This document shows positions 15,690 to 26,772 of a stretch of 64,000 nt of DNA, in pieces. The notes below the pieces were generated by a model, which did not search any database, had not been told where the DNA came from, and was given only the letters and a program-made list of their open reading frames with translations. The first letter of the stretch is position 1. Every line of letters begins with the position of its first letter. The position numbers and the translations under genes are program-made. The DNA is from Rotaria sordida (lineage: Eukaryota > Rotifera > Eurotatoria > Philodinida > Philodinidae). The stretch is taken from contig CAJNOL010000269.1 in NCBI GenBank assembly GCA_905250125.1, positions 1 through 64,000 on the forward strand, given 5' to 3'.

Positions 15690-16917
15690 TGCTCAAATAT
15701 ACAATATTTATAGTATTTTACATTCATTTATATCATGAATAATTGATGCGATATTGATTTTAATTGATGTAAACATTTCTTAATTGATATGATGAATTGA
15801 ATAGAAAATTCTTACATTATATTAACGAAAGAATATCTTTTCTTTTTATTTCTTGATTTGTATAGAAAAAAAAAACTGTCTTTTTGCTTGTATCGTTGAA
15901 CTATTTAGACTAAATAAATTAGTATCGTTTCTGACACATATCTTTTTTATCATTCTCGCCGAGAAATCATACACTTGATCAATCAAGTAGATCTTGTAAA
16001 AAGCATACATTTGTTTTATACTGACATCTAAGATTTTTTTTTTTTGCTAGTTTCTTATTTAATTTAACAAATGTTGACATATATGAAAGTGTTGAAGCGA
16101 TTGTAAAGAAGATCGTGATCATCAAGATAATTCTGACGAATACATAATTCGATTTATGATTATTCTACATGTTGCTTCCATTTCAATATATTGAATTCAC
16201 TATAGAATAAGGAGAAGAAAAAAATACACTTATTTTCCTTTCTTTCACTTGCCCACTCTCTCCCTCTCTGTCTTTCCTATGCGTTTGATCTAAAAAAAAA
16301 TTAGATCTATAGTAGTGAATGGTTGAATGATAATTCATCTTCTTGAACTTGCCGGTAGTAAAGTAACTCTATTCATAATAATTTTTTTTCCGGAAGGCAG
16401 AAACTAAAGGCAAGAAAAAGAAGAAATAAGATAAGAAAATTTTGACAAATATAATAAGTTCGTTACAAATCATTATTAACAATAAGGCAATAAGAAGATA
16501 GAAAAAAGAAGAACTGTAGATAAAAATAAAAAAGAAAAACGAGGAAAGAACGTATGAGAGAAAATTAACGAATTATCTAGCAAATTCTTCCGGTGAAAAT
16601 TTTTTCTGTCTCTCTAATTCTTTCGTTGCTCTAAAAATTTCTATATCTCCTTATGTCAATCTGCACGATGAAGACACTTATCGAGGAAACTGGGCGTGAA
16701 ATAATACATATATATATCTACATAGATATACTTAAAATGAATGGAAAAATCCCTTGATAGCAGGTGACGACAACATACTATAGCCAACACACTAGTCGGA
16801 AAATAGCGTGCGTAGTTAATAACTTTGTACAACTAGAATCGAGTGACTTTGACAATCATAGAAAAGAACAACAACAACAACAATAGATTTTGGTGTTCGT
16901 GTTAGTATCTATTACCT
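15690..16917. other. Divergent intergenic region upstream of stomatin-like gene
   Basis: No coding exon seen. AT-rich with pyrimidine runs (about 16250-16280) and short CAA repeats just before the stomatin start (about 16868-16882). It lies between two divergently transcribed genes, so it probably holds promoters for both. No repeat or RNA gene recognised. Confidence 0.5.
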
Positions 16918-19804
16918 ATGCATGGCATGCTTGATACATCACTGTTAGATGCTGAAACTGGCAGTGCATCTCATAATGGTTTTACATATTCGGCACAATA
17001 TGGTATACGTCGTGGATCAGATCGAGCGGATGTTTATCGAACACAATTTGGTTCTTTAAGTGCTGACGAATATCTTACACCAATGATACAAGCAAGTCAG
17101 CGAAATGATGGAAATGTTGCTCGACGTCTTTCGAGATATTCATTTTTTATTCCTCCACAAGTACACGTACAGCGACCTACAGATGGTATGTGAATTTGAG
17201 AAAAAAAATCATTTTGTTTTTTTTGCTTAAATTTTTTAATTGCTTTTCTATGAAAATTTAATCATTGGAAAATTTTCGAATTAAAACTTCTTAATGAAAT
17301 ACAAAAAAACAAAAGAAAACGTGATAATTAGTTAATAATCTAGGTAATAGACAGAGAGTAAAGTGTGATACAATTAATCTTCTACAAATAACATATAAAT
17401 ATTGTCTCAACATATAATGAGGATTTTACGATCATTTTTATCATGTATAAACAGTTTCAGTTAATTTTATGGTCTATCGCATATGTCATAATAGAAAGCT
17501 AATAATAGCCTAAAGAGAGAAAGAGAGAACAAGAAAAAACAACATATAGGAACTTATCCTCTATATAAAATCGTTTTGCATTTATCTCTTGCTTTCATGT
17601 TTACTGATAGCTTCTTCTTTACCTTAATTATCACATGATAAAAGCGAAACAACCTAGTAATTACAAGACACTAATAAAAAAGAAAAAAGGCTATATCCAT
17701 TCGAGAGTGACATTTGCTGAAACGATGCCTGGTAAACTTTCTCTATATATCTATGTTGTTGAGCACGCAAAGCGAGATTTACAGATGGAAAAAAAGAGAG
17801 TGTATTGTATATCTGTTTGTCTGTTCCATTCCCCGAGAGAGGAAATGTGCACGTTTCGCCAATTATAACAGGAAATCATTGGCATCGGACGAGCGTGTAT
17901 ACGACATTTTTCGCTTCTATTTTACAACGATCGAAGAACAAATGGATCAGTAAGAAAATAAAGAGAAAGAAGAAAAGAAAACCTATTCATCATAATGATG
18001 AGCCATCGTAATGAAGAACGTGATGATTATCGTAATTCATCACGTCATAATCGACATGATAGGCAACATATATCAAGTTTTCGAACACAACATATACCAT
18101 CATCGGGATATAATATGGATCAACAATCTGTAGCGGTCACTCATGTTCTTTCGGGTATATATGGTAAATTTTTTTTAAGTATCTTTTCTGATTTACTCAT
18201 GCAACTGAATAGAAAAGTGTAGTTGTAAGTTAATAATAAATCGATAATGATCAATTTTCTACTTGAATTATTTTTTTTTTATTAGCCTTAAATAGAGAAA
18301 AATTTTATATGGTTCACATTTCTTTTTCTTTATTGTAAATATAAAGATTTGTAGACAAGAATTGTTAATCTATGATTAAGAAGCGATGAGTTAAATTCGT
18401 CTCATTTTTAGACCTCCAAGACAAACGTGAACAATCAGGTTATTTTTTTGGCATACTTGTTTTATTAAGTTATTTCCTTGTCATTATTACATTTCCATTA
18501 TCATTATGTTTTTGTTTAAAAGTATGTATATGATTTGTTTTTATTAATCAAGACAGAAAAAAAAGAACAATGAATTTTTTTTTAAAAATAATTTAAAGGT
18601 TGTACAAGAATACGAACGAGCTGTAATTTTTCGATTAGGTCGAATCTTAGCTGATGGAGCACGTGGTAAGTAGCTTATTGAATGTACATATATATATGTA
18701 TGTCGTTATATTGTCATGTTAACTCAAACAAATAATAATTAATAATAGAAAGATCATTAGTCATAGATTTCAATCAAGACTTAAAATAAAAAAAGAAACT
18801 CAAGGATATATTATTATAAATATCTTTATTTTTTTCCGAAGATTCTTATATTAATATTTTGTTCTTCAAGTAATGTATCATCTTGAAGATTCATTGTATA
18901 ATGAGTATTAGAACAGATGGCATCTTTAGTTTGAGTTGAAAATATCCATTTGTGTAATAACAGATGTCTAATCGCTTGAAACTAATATCTATAGAGATGA
19001 TTGCTAAATCAATTTAATAATTTTCTTGACATAAGATTATAAATGATTTTGTATTTAGGACCAGGACTATTTTTTATCTTACCATGTATTGATACATACA
19101 GTAAAGTTGACCTTCGAACGGTTACTTTTGATGTTCCACCACAAGAAATTCTAACACGAGATAGTGTAACAGTAGCTGTTGATGCTGTTGTTTATTTTCG
19201 AATATTTAATGCTGTTATATCAATAACCAATGTTGAAGATGCAGCTAAATCAACAAAACTTTTAGCAGCAACAACACTACGAAATGTAATTAAATAGATT
19301 TAATCTTTTTTTTTTCTTTAGAATAAATTTTTGAAAATTAATTTTAGGTTTTGGGTACGAAAACACTTCAAGAAATTCTTGCTGAACGTGATAAGATTGA
19401 TACAGTTATTCAAGTAAATATTATTCTTAATAAATATCATGCATTCGGTTTTTTTTTTCGTGTTTTCAAAATAGACTGGTCTTGATGAAGCTACTGATCC
19501 ATGGGGTGTTAAAGTTGAACGTGTTGAAGTCAAAGATGTTCGTTTACCTGTAGCTTTACAAAAAGCTATGGCTGCTGAAGCTGAAGCATCACGTGATGCA
19601 CGAGCAAAAATAATTGCAGCTGAAGGTGAAATGAAAGCAAGTCGAGGTTTAAAAGAAGCAGCCGATATTATTAATGAATCACCTGTAGCTTTACAATTAA
19701 GACTTTTACAAACTTTAACACAAATTGCTGCTGAACGTAATTCAACAATTGTCTTTCCTATACCTGTCGAGATTTTACAAGCTCTATCACGAAGTAAAAA
19801 TTAG
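16918..19804 (+). CDS. Stomatin/podocin-family (SPFH/band 7) membrane protein with two candidate first exons
   Basis: Integral inner-leaflet membrane scaffold of the stomatin/MEC-2/podocin group, which oligomerises in cholesterol-rich membrane and tunes ion channels. Model A: 16918-17185, 18412-18521, 18599-18665, 19059-19285, 19348-19413, 19475-19804 (355 aa). Model B starts at 17995-18163 and joins the same 18412 exon in the same phase (322 aa). Exon 18412-18521 encodes the hydrophobic hairpin ([19 protein letters not shown]). It is followed by [28 protein letters not shown], the band-7 core and the family signature [13 protein letters not shown], ending near [14 protein letters not shown]. 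The short C-terminal tail argues for stomatin/STOML3 rather than podocin. Both first exons are S/R/Q-rich cytosolic leaders ending in the same phase, which suggests alternative promoters. Confidence 0.9.
17995..18163 (+). CDS. Alternative first exon of the stomatin-family gene
   Basis: Starts ATGATG at 17995 and encodes a hydrophilic leader ([14 protein letters not shown]...) ending before donor GTAAAT at 18164. It ends with one base of a codon, exactly the phase left by the other first exon, so both can feed exon 18412. It sits in what would be the first intron of the longer form. Expression of either form cannot be judged from sequence. Confidence 0.65.
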
Positions 19805-20784
19805 TTTGTATTTAATAAATAATCCATATTGTCTTAATAAATATAAATCTTACTTGATTTTTTTAATGTATGTGAATCCTTCACTACGCAAAGAAAATCA
19901 AATACTTTATATTCATTTTTGATCAAAACACCATATATTAATAGAATATTAACATCATTTATAATTTTCATAAAATATTTGTTTTTTTCCCTTAGTGACG
20001 TATGATGTTGTCTTTTTTTTGTTGGGTATATAGAGAAAAACAAAATATATATTTGAGTTAAAATATATGTTGTTTACAATGTTGAAACATATGATTTTTG
20101 TATACTTCATAATCTTGTTAATAATGTTCAATGGTTCCTTCGAATACGGTATACCGTATGTCGAAATATATGAAGAATTTAAAGTTTGTATTAAATATCT
20201 TAATGATAGTGTGATTACATTCAACTAATATGAAATATATCATGATGAATATTTTCATTAATATTTATATGTATATATAAATACGAACAAGGCATAGAAT
20301 ATTTGAATAATGAATAAAAAAATATAATGCAAATTAATTCATAACCTTTTCTATAGAGAGAATTTTGTAGACCATAAAGTTTGACTGTTCTTTTTTTTCT
20401 GTTGAATCATACGGTTCATAGTCTCGGAAATGAAACAACATTGTTTATAATAGTATTGATAATAAGTATTATCATTGAAAACTTTATAAAGATATTTTTA
20501 ATAGATAATCAGTCAACTAGAGTTACAATACTGAATGAAAAGTTTTAACAGCTTGAAAACAATATTACTACTAAATCAATAAATACTACTGACGTATTTT
20601 CATCTTTGCATTAATAATTAAGAAATATAATAATATTTTATTTTTCTTGTAAATTTTATATGAAAATTTCATTTAATGACAATAATATTAGATCAATAAT
20701 TATTGTTCGAAAACAACGCTAATTCAAAGTATCAATAATGATTAGTTATGCTGTTAGTTATATAAACAGTCAGTTTATTACGAT
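19805..20784. other. Intergenic, 3' side of stomatin gene up to assembly gap
   Basis: No coding exon recognised on either strand. The missing C-terminal exon(s) of the dynein chain beyond the gap are not found here, so they should lie in the gap. AT-rich, no repeats noticed. Confidence 0.5.
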
Positions 20785-20884
20785 NNNNNNNNNNNNNNNN
20801 NNNNNNNNNNNNNNNNNNNNNNNNNNNNNNNNNNNNNNNNNNNNNNNNNNNNNNNNNNNNNNNNNNNNNNNNNNNNNNNNNNNN
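20785..20884. other. Assembly gap (100 N)
   Basis: Exactly 100 N, the conventional placeholder for a scaffold gap of unknown size. It truncates the open frame of the WDR34-like gene on the minus strand. Confidence 0.98.
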
Positions 20885-22718
20885 TAAATTAATGTTCCAC
20901 TATGTTCACTTCCAGCTGCTAAAACAAGAGGACGTGATGGTGACCAACGACAAGTATATATTGCACCTTGTTCTGGTGCAAAACAACGTCCAAAATTAGG
21001 CTAAATAAATAATTCAATTAAATTTCTAAAGGAAATAATTTTTCAATAAAATTCTCTTACAAAAAGTTGTGAATAAATTCGAATTTGTCCATCATGTGCA
21101 CTTGTAAGAAATAGATGTCGATTAAAAGGAGAAAAATCAACTGAATAAATAGGACTATCATGTGATTGATATGCCATTGTAATTGGATTTTTAGGTTGAA
21201 CAGACATTTCAGCAAGACCTTCTTCACCTATCATATAAAAACTATAAATTTAAATAAAATTATTTAATTAAATTCTCTAAATTTACGTGATTGAACAGAT
21301 GATGCAGAATTAAGTGAACCTTTATATAAAAATCCTGAATCACAACCAAAAATAAATGTTTCAGAATCTTCATTATTAAATGTAATACTTGTAACTAAAT
21401 AATTTTTATAAGTGATTATTAAAAAATGATTTTTTTTTACATACCTCCCATTGGTTTTCCTGATGATTTACTACTACTACTTGGTTTAGTTGAAACAAAA
21501 TAAGCATCAGTTAATTTTAAATTATTTTTACTAGGTAATGGATTCCATAGAAGAATTTTTCCATCTTGACTTGTTGATACAAGCTATTATAAATAATTCA
21601 ATTATTAATTTTAAATATATATATATATATATATCATTCAGAAGAAATTAAAACTTTACAATAAATTTTTTCTTTGATAATTTTGGTTCACGAATCCATT
21701 GTAGTGATGTTACAGAATCTCGATGTAAATCTTGTCGTTCAATAGTACGAGCTATTAATGAATCTTGTTCACGAAAATCCCAAACAAGTATCTCACCTTA
21801 AATGAATAAATATAAAAACAAACAAAAATGTACAATATACAAACCATTATAAAGACCAGCTGCTACAATGCCTGGTCTTTCTGGATGACAAGCAAGTGTT
21901 GTAACACATGTACTTGTTTCAACATTCATATCAGGTTTATTTGGATTTATTTTATATCGTTCAATATTCCATGAACATACCGCACCTTTATGCATACATA
22001 AACCTTCATGTGATGTACTTCCATAACCAACAACAATTGATGAACCATTAGCTGACCACGATAAACTTGTTATTTGTATTTCTTTATCAATTAAAATTTC
22101 TGGATAAGTTAATGTAAATAATTCTTGTGCTGTATCATCACCTGTATATCTCATTTTAATATGACCTAAAGTATTATATCAATATAAAGATTATATCTTT
22201 AGAAACAAAAAAACAACAATAATTCAGCATACGAAGAATATTTGGACGTTCTAAATTTTCATCAAGATAATGTAAAACAATTGGTTCAATACGTCCAAGA
22301 AATTTATTAAAACGATTTATATCAATTTCTATATCATCATTAACAGATTTTTCACCAAAATCTACTTGACTCTAATTGAAATAGAAACATATATATATAT
22401 ATATACATTAAACCACGAATGAAATAACGAATGTTTCGTACTTCACGTTCTTTACGTTTTATACTTTGACAAGTAGCATCAGCAAGTTGCACTTCAAATT
22501 TAGTTTGTACACTTGCATTTACTGAATGACTATAATGAATTGAAATAAATATTGAATTGATTAAAAAAAAAAAGAATTTATTTATTTTAGACATATACGA
22601 ACACAGGATCTTTTTGAATGACTTCTTTACAAGAAATAACTGGTAATGTTTCATCATTGAATACAACTGGTTTTCGATTGATTTCAGAATCTGTTTCATC
22701 TCGATTTGATTTACTCAT
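20885..22718 (-). CDS. DYNC2I2: Dynein-2 intermediate chain WDR34, C-terminus lost in gap
   Basis: WD40 intermediate chain of cytoplasmic dynein-2, the retrograde intraflagellar-transport motor of cilia. Exons (minus strand, first three less sure): 22603-22718, 22442-22529, 22233-22371, 21845-22165, 21660-21796, 21445-21583, 21287-21394, 21061-21227, then 21000 down to the gap edge. WD40 features: ITSLSWSANGSSIVVGYG, ACHPERPGIVAAGLYNGEIL, VWDFREQDS, QDGKILLWNPL, and SHDSPIYSVDFSPFNRHLFL followed by the start of another blade. The last two closely follow the WDR34 pattern GGLYSGEVLVWDL and GGPIYSVSCSPFHRNLFL (from memory). The reading frame is open into the N run, so the final blade or so is missing from the assembly, not from the gene. 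The splice GT at 22602 (GTTCGT) is weak. Confidence 0.88.
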
Positions 22719-23122
22719 TTTAGTAGAAAAATATTAAATGAAATAAAAAATGTTTCATATACTACCATACTGGTTGGTGTTACTTTGACAACACATGGTA
22801 GCTTATTAGTGACATCTGCTTTTATTAACATTTTCATTACATGTATATTAATGACACGATATACTAAATAGCAGAATTTAAGCATTGAAAAAAATATGAA
22901 CAAGTCTATACTTTTAGCTTTTAATTTAGACAAAGAAAAAGTATATGAATTATTTAAATTTATATCATTATTATGGACTTGTAATCATTAACATGTTCTA
23001 TAACTGTTTTAATAGCATTCATTTGACAGGTTTTGAAAATATCGATTAACTGATACATTTTTCGCAAGCACTGGGTTTTTTATTCACAGCAAAAACTTTG
23101 ATAATTAGTGGAATGAGACTAT
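22719..23122. other. Upstream region of WDR34-like gene
   Basis: No supported gene. Open frames here are AT-rich and without domain signal. It leads directly into the CCCACA tract. Confidence 0.45.
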
Positions 23123-23407
23123 TGGGTGTGGGTGTAGATGTGGTAGAAAAGAAGGACAATACCCACACCCACACTCACCCACACCTATACTCATTCACAT
23201 CCACCCACACTCATACTCACTCACACCCACCCACACACCCACACTCACCCACACTCACCCACACCTATACTCACTCACATCCACCCACACCCATACTCAC
23301 TCACACCCACCCACACCCACACCCACCCACACATCCACACCCACACCCACCCACACATCCACACCCACACCCACCCACCCACAAATCCACACCCGCACCC
23401 ACACCCT
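23123..23407. repeat. Interstitial telomere-like CCCACA tract with short inverted TGTGGG-like part
   Basis: 23161-23407 is an almost pure C/A strand of CCCACA/CCCACACA variants with CTCA, CTATA and ATC interruptions. On the same strand 23123-23143 reads in the opposite sense (TGGGTGTGGGTGT), separated by about 17 bases. The complement TGTGGG is the telomere hexamer reported for bdelloid rotifers (recalled, not checked). It is degenerate and flanked by unique DNA, so it is interstitial. A plain CA-rich minisatellite is the alternative. Confidence 0.75.
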
Positions 23408-23655
23408 TCATACACAGTCCTCAGAAACAATTGAAATCTGATTAGTTATCGGTTTTTGTTTAAAAATTAAAAAGAAAAAGATTTTTTTTTATTTCAAAAC
23501 ATCAATACGCAATAGAATTGTTTTCTTCTTATAAATGTGTTTCCAATAAACTATAAATATTATTTGATACAGTTGAATCAGAGAAGTCATTACATGATAC
23601 TTTAAATAGACCTAATCATTCTGACAAAAAAAAACAACATTCATATATCATATAA
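23408..23655. other. Short intergenic spacer
   Basis: Nothing recognised; likely the 3' UTR of the membrane protein gene on the minus strand. Confidence 0.4.
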
Positions 23656-24566
23656 TTAACAATATGAATCAATAGTTGTAACAATTTTGTTTGATTTCTC
23701 TCGAGGTGTATATTGATTTTCATTTGTAATTTTCGTATACATATTAAGATGTTGTTGATATCCAAAACATTCTTGTGATATTTTTATCATATTAATTGGT
23801 GTAAAATGATATGGAAAAAATTGTAAAATAATTAATAAATTACATAAACAAGCCGAAACTAATTCACTAATAGCTGATATTTGTTCATAAATATGTAATT
23901 GTACAGCAAAATAAACGCATTCAGTAGCAACAGTTATTGTAACAGTTGTAACAAATAGATATAATGCTGATTTAATCCAAATACTGTGAAAACGTACATA
24001 TGAATCAGAAAAAAATCAAATAATAAATAAAAAGCAATCGAATTTTGTGTTAATGTTCGAAATTTTTTACTTATAAAAAATGGTAAGAATATAGCTAAAA
24101 TAATTTCTAATCGAGACATAAAATGAAATAAATGTTTATTTTCAACAATAAAATTTATTTTATATTTCTTTATAACTCGACAATAAATTAACATTATTGT
24201 AAATATTAATTCAAGTAAACTCCATAAAGCATAATCTATTGTAGAAAACAAATCATTTTTTATAATAGATGTTATCATATAAACAATTCCACCAATTTCA
24301 CCTAATAGACATAATAAAATATAATATATAAAAAGTGATATACGATTTTCAATTGGTGAACAATAACGAAGATATGCAAAAACAATTAAAATTGTTGAAC
24401 ATAAACCTTCATAACCATTATTATCTGAATGATGTGTTAAGTAATAAAATGCATCAAATACATAAGCAGCTTGAGCCAATATAGGTAAAATAACCATAGA
24501 CCAGCGAAAAAAATTATCTTGTCCTTCATCAGATTGCTTTTCCGACAACTGAAATATATGAACCAT
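23656..24566 (-). CDS. Multi-pass membrane protein, unrecognised, with one frame jump
   Basis: Start ATG at 24566. About seven hydrophobic segments are visible (for example MVILPILAQAAYVFDAFYYL, LFIYYILLCLLGEIGGIVYM, LLELIFTIMLIYC, LEIILAIFLPFFI). The frame open from 24566 stops at 23934, but a second frame continues in good coding composition (SIWIKSALYLFVTTV...) to a stop at 23656-23658. The two frames meet at a run of seven A on the plus strand (24009-24015); one more base there would make a single protein of about 303 residues. No GT-AG intron fits the join. Either a sequencing error in a homopolymer or a real frameshift. The family is unknown. Confidence 0.6.
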
Positions 24567-25161
24567 AGTCGTGTATTATTTTATTTAAACGTTTTTGTTC
24601 ATACGTGATTGCCATGAGCATATATATATATGTATGGGCATATACTAATCTAAAATAATCTATTTATGGTTTTTGACAAAAAGTGATTCAACTATACATT
24701 AATGAGTGACACATTCTATCCGTCATAACAACACATAATATGACTCAATATATTGATGTTTACAGGTGATGACACAGCGCTAGGTGGGAAATTTCTAATT
24801 GTAAATATCCAATCTTATTCGTCTTTGTGATAATATATGAATAATATCTATATATATATCTCAATTTGTACATTTTGTCATCGAACTGCGTCTTTTTGTC
24901 TATACTTTTCTGGAATTATATTTTATTTTCGTCATAAACTGACAACTTGCTAGTTATTAATCAGTTTTTTAAGGATATAGTCTAAATAGTATGTGTATTT
25001 GGCCATTGCTTTAGATATTCTTCTTATGATAATGTTCGAGTCATTTGGTTCTGAATAATCTGAACGATGTCTTGTATGAATTACTGAATGACGTTCATTC
25101 ATTATACAAATATATTCTTAGATTATGTGGGTGTAATAGGCAAAAGTATAATTGATATCTA
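24567..25161. other. Intergenic, nothing recognised
   Basis: Upstream of the membrane protein gene and left of the TTAA-flanked element. AT-rich; no coding exon. Confidence 0.45.
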
Positions 25162-25894
25162 TTAAGGCCTCCCCCTCAAAAAATGTCCGTTTTCATCAAA
25201 AATTTCGAAATTGAGATAATTGTATGGAAAGATAAGCCGTCTTCAGATCTTTCGGAAACAATATGATTTTTAAGCCGACACCCCCGTTTCTGATAAGATT
25301 TTTGATCATTTCCGTTAACGTCTTCTTGAAAAATATGCTTATTTCGAAAAAAACGAAAAATGTTTTTCGTTTTCTCTCAGTTTAGGCTTTCTGAACCGCG
25401 CAATCCATTTTTCTATGTTCAGGCTCATTCAATATATTTTAATTTTCTTTTTGTTTGAAAGAGCACGTCAAGATGTAGTGCAGTACAGAGTCCTTTTTTT
25501 AAATTACGCTTGCTTTTTATTATATATACAGACACAGACACCCATTTTTGGCGCGTATTTTGGGTCATTGAACTTGTGATCCCCTTTTTCCGCTAAAAAA
25601 GTAAGAATTTAAAAAAAAGGACTCTGTACTGCACTGCATCCTGAGATGCTCTTTCAAACAAAAACAAAAATTAAATATATTGAAAGAGCCTAGACAAAGA
25701 AAAATGGATTGCCAAATGAGCTATTTTTGACCCTTGTTTGGTTCATATCTCTGTCACACATCAAGGTATCGAGCTGAAAATTTTACCACAGCCTCCTCAC
25801 TTCAGCCCCAACATATGCTCCAAGTTTCAGCCCATTTGAACTTTCCTGGGCTGACATCGATTTTTGAGGGGGGGGGGGGGGGGGGAAGCCTTAA
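25162..25894. mobile_element. Non-autonomous TTAA-flanked DNA element (piggyBac-like MITE), 725 bp
   Basis: The element (25166-25890) has ends GGCCTCCCCCTCAAAAA and TTTTTGAGG(G)nAAGCC, inverted to one another, and lies between TTAA at 25162-25165 and TTAA at 25891-25894. TTAA duplication is the mark of piggyBac-type transposition. Inside, an imperfect inverted repeat pairs about 25401-25505 with about 25610-25713 (both contain GACTCTGTACTGCA-type sequence in opposite sense). The right end carries a run of 18 G (25868-25885). There is no transposase frame, so it is non-autonomous. The superfamily call rests only on TTAA. Confidence 0.7.
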
Positions 25895-26772
25895 TAGAAA
25901 ATTTTTGATTAAATATCATTATAAATAAATAAATGCAATGATATATGAAGTGAAAATTTATAAAAAATAAAAAAGCTCTGTTGAGTTAATAATCTTCTAT
26001 CAGTAGAATTCAGCAAGTGACGAACTTAATATATTAGAATATTTTTTCATTTTTGAGAAATATTTTTTAATATATTTATGAAGTGTTATCATGGATTGTT
26101 AGATTTATAAATTCAATCAGACAGATTGGATGAATAAGAAATATATATTGTATCATCTGAAACTTTACATATTTTTTTTATTATTGTGTTTATTCAATTT
26201 GGTTCCGTACATAATATCTATGCAGAAAAAGACGAAAGATAATTGAATTTGAAGTCAATTTTAATGTCTACTAGAATTAATCAGGTGTTTCACATTGATA
26301 TTTACCTATTGAATACTTGACATAGCTTACGAAGAAGTCTCTTTCATTAATATACGGAAAAATTTCACTGCTTGTTAATATCATACTTCATGAAATTAAA
26401 CTTTATTGGACTTCTAGATTATAAAGTATGCGCAAAAATTACTGTCATCTGTTGGTCGTCTTTCTTATGATTCGTTTCTACCCGTCATATTGTTGACTAT
26501 ACACCTATTCAAAGATATAGTAATGACTCAAAAAAAGAAAAACAACAGAATGATACCCGTATTTTATAGAATTCTTTTTATTACGTTATCAAAAACATTA
26601 TAGGGTTAGTAAACTTTATTTTTTTTTATTTAGTTTCCTACATTTAGAATATTATCTTTCTTTGACAATTAAAAAATCATTTTTGATCGATAGAATTTCA
26701 TTTTTTTTTTCGTTAAACAGATTTATATACATGTATATTAAAACAAACTAATTGTTGTCATTCTTCTAAGTC
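25895..26772. other. Intergenic, 3' side of Hint gene
   Basis: AT-rich, no coding exon or repeat recognised. The last 100 bases are likely the 3' UTR of the Hint-domain gene. Confidence 0.45.

Noticed and set aside
17635-18011. Overlapping plus-strand open frames between the two stomatin first exons
   Set aside because: No domain, no splice fit; likely intron or 5' UTR of the shorter form.
23098-23445. Open frame of H/T/P-rich repeats across the CCCACA tract
   Set aside because: Translation of a simple repeat; no start context, introns or domain.
24770-25100. Possible coding exon upstream of the membrane protein
   Set aside because: No frame longer than background and no splice-consistent joining.
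25734-25928. Plus-strand open frame ending in poly-glycine
   Set aside because: It reads through the right end of the TTAA element and its 18-G run; not a gene.
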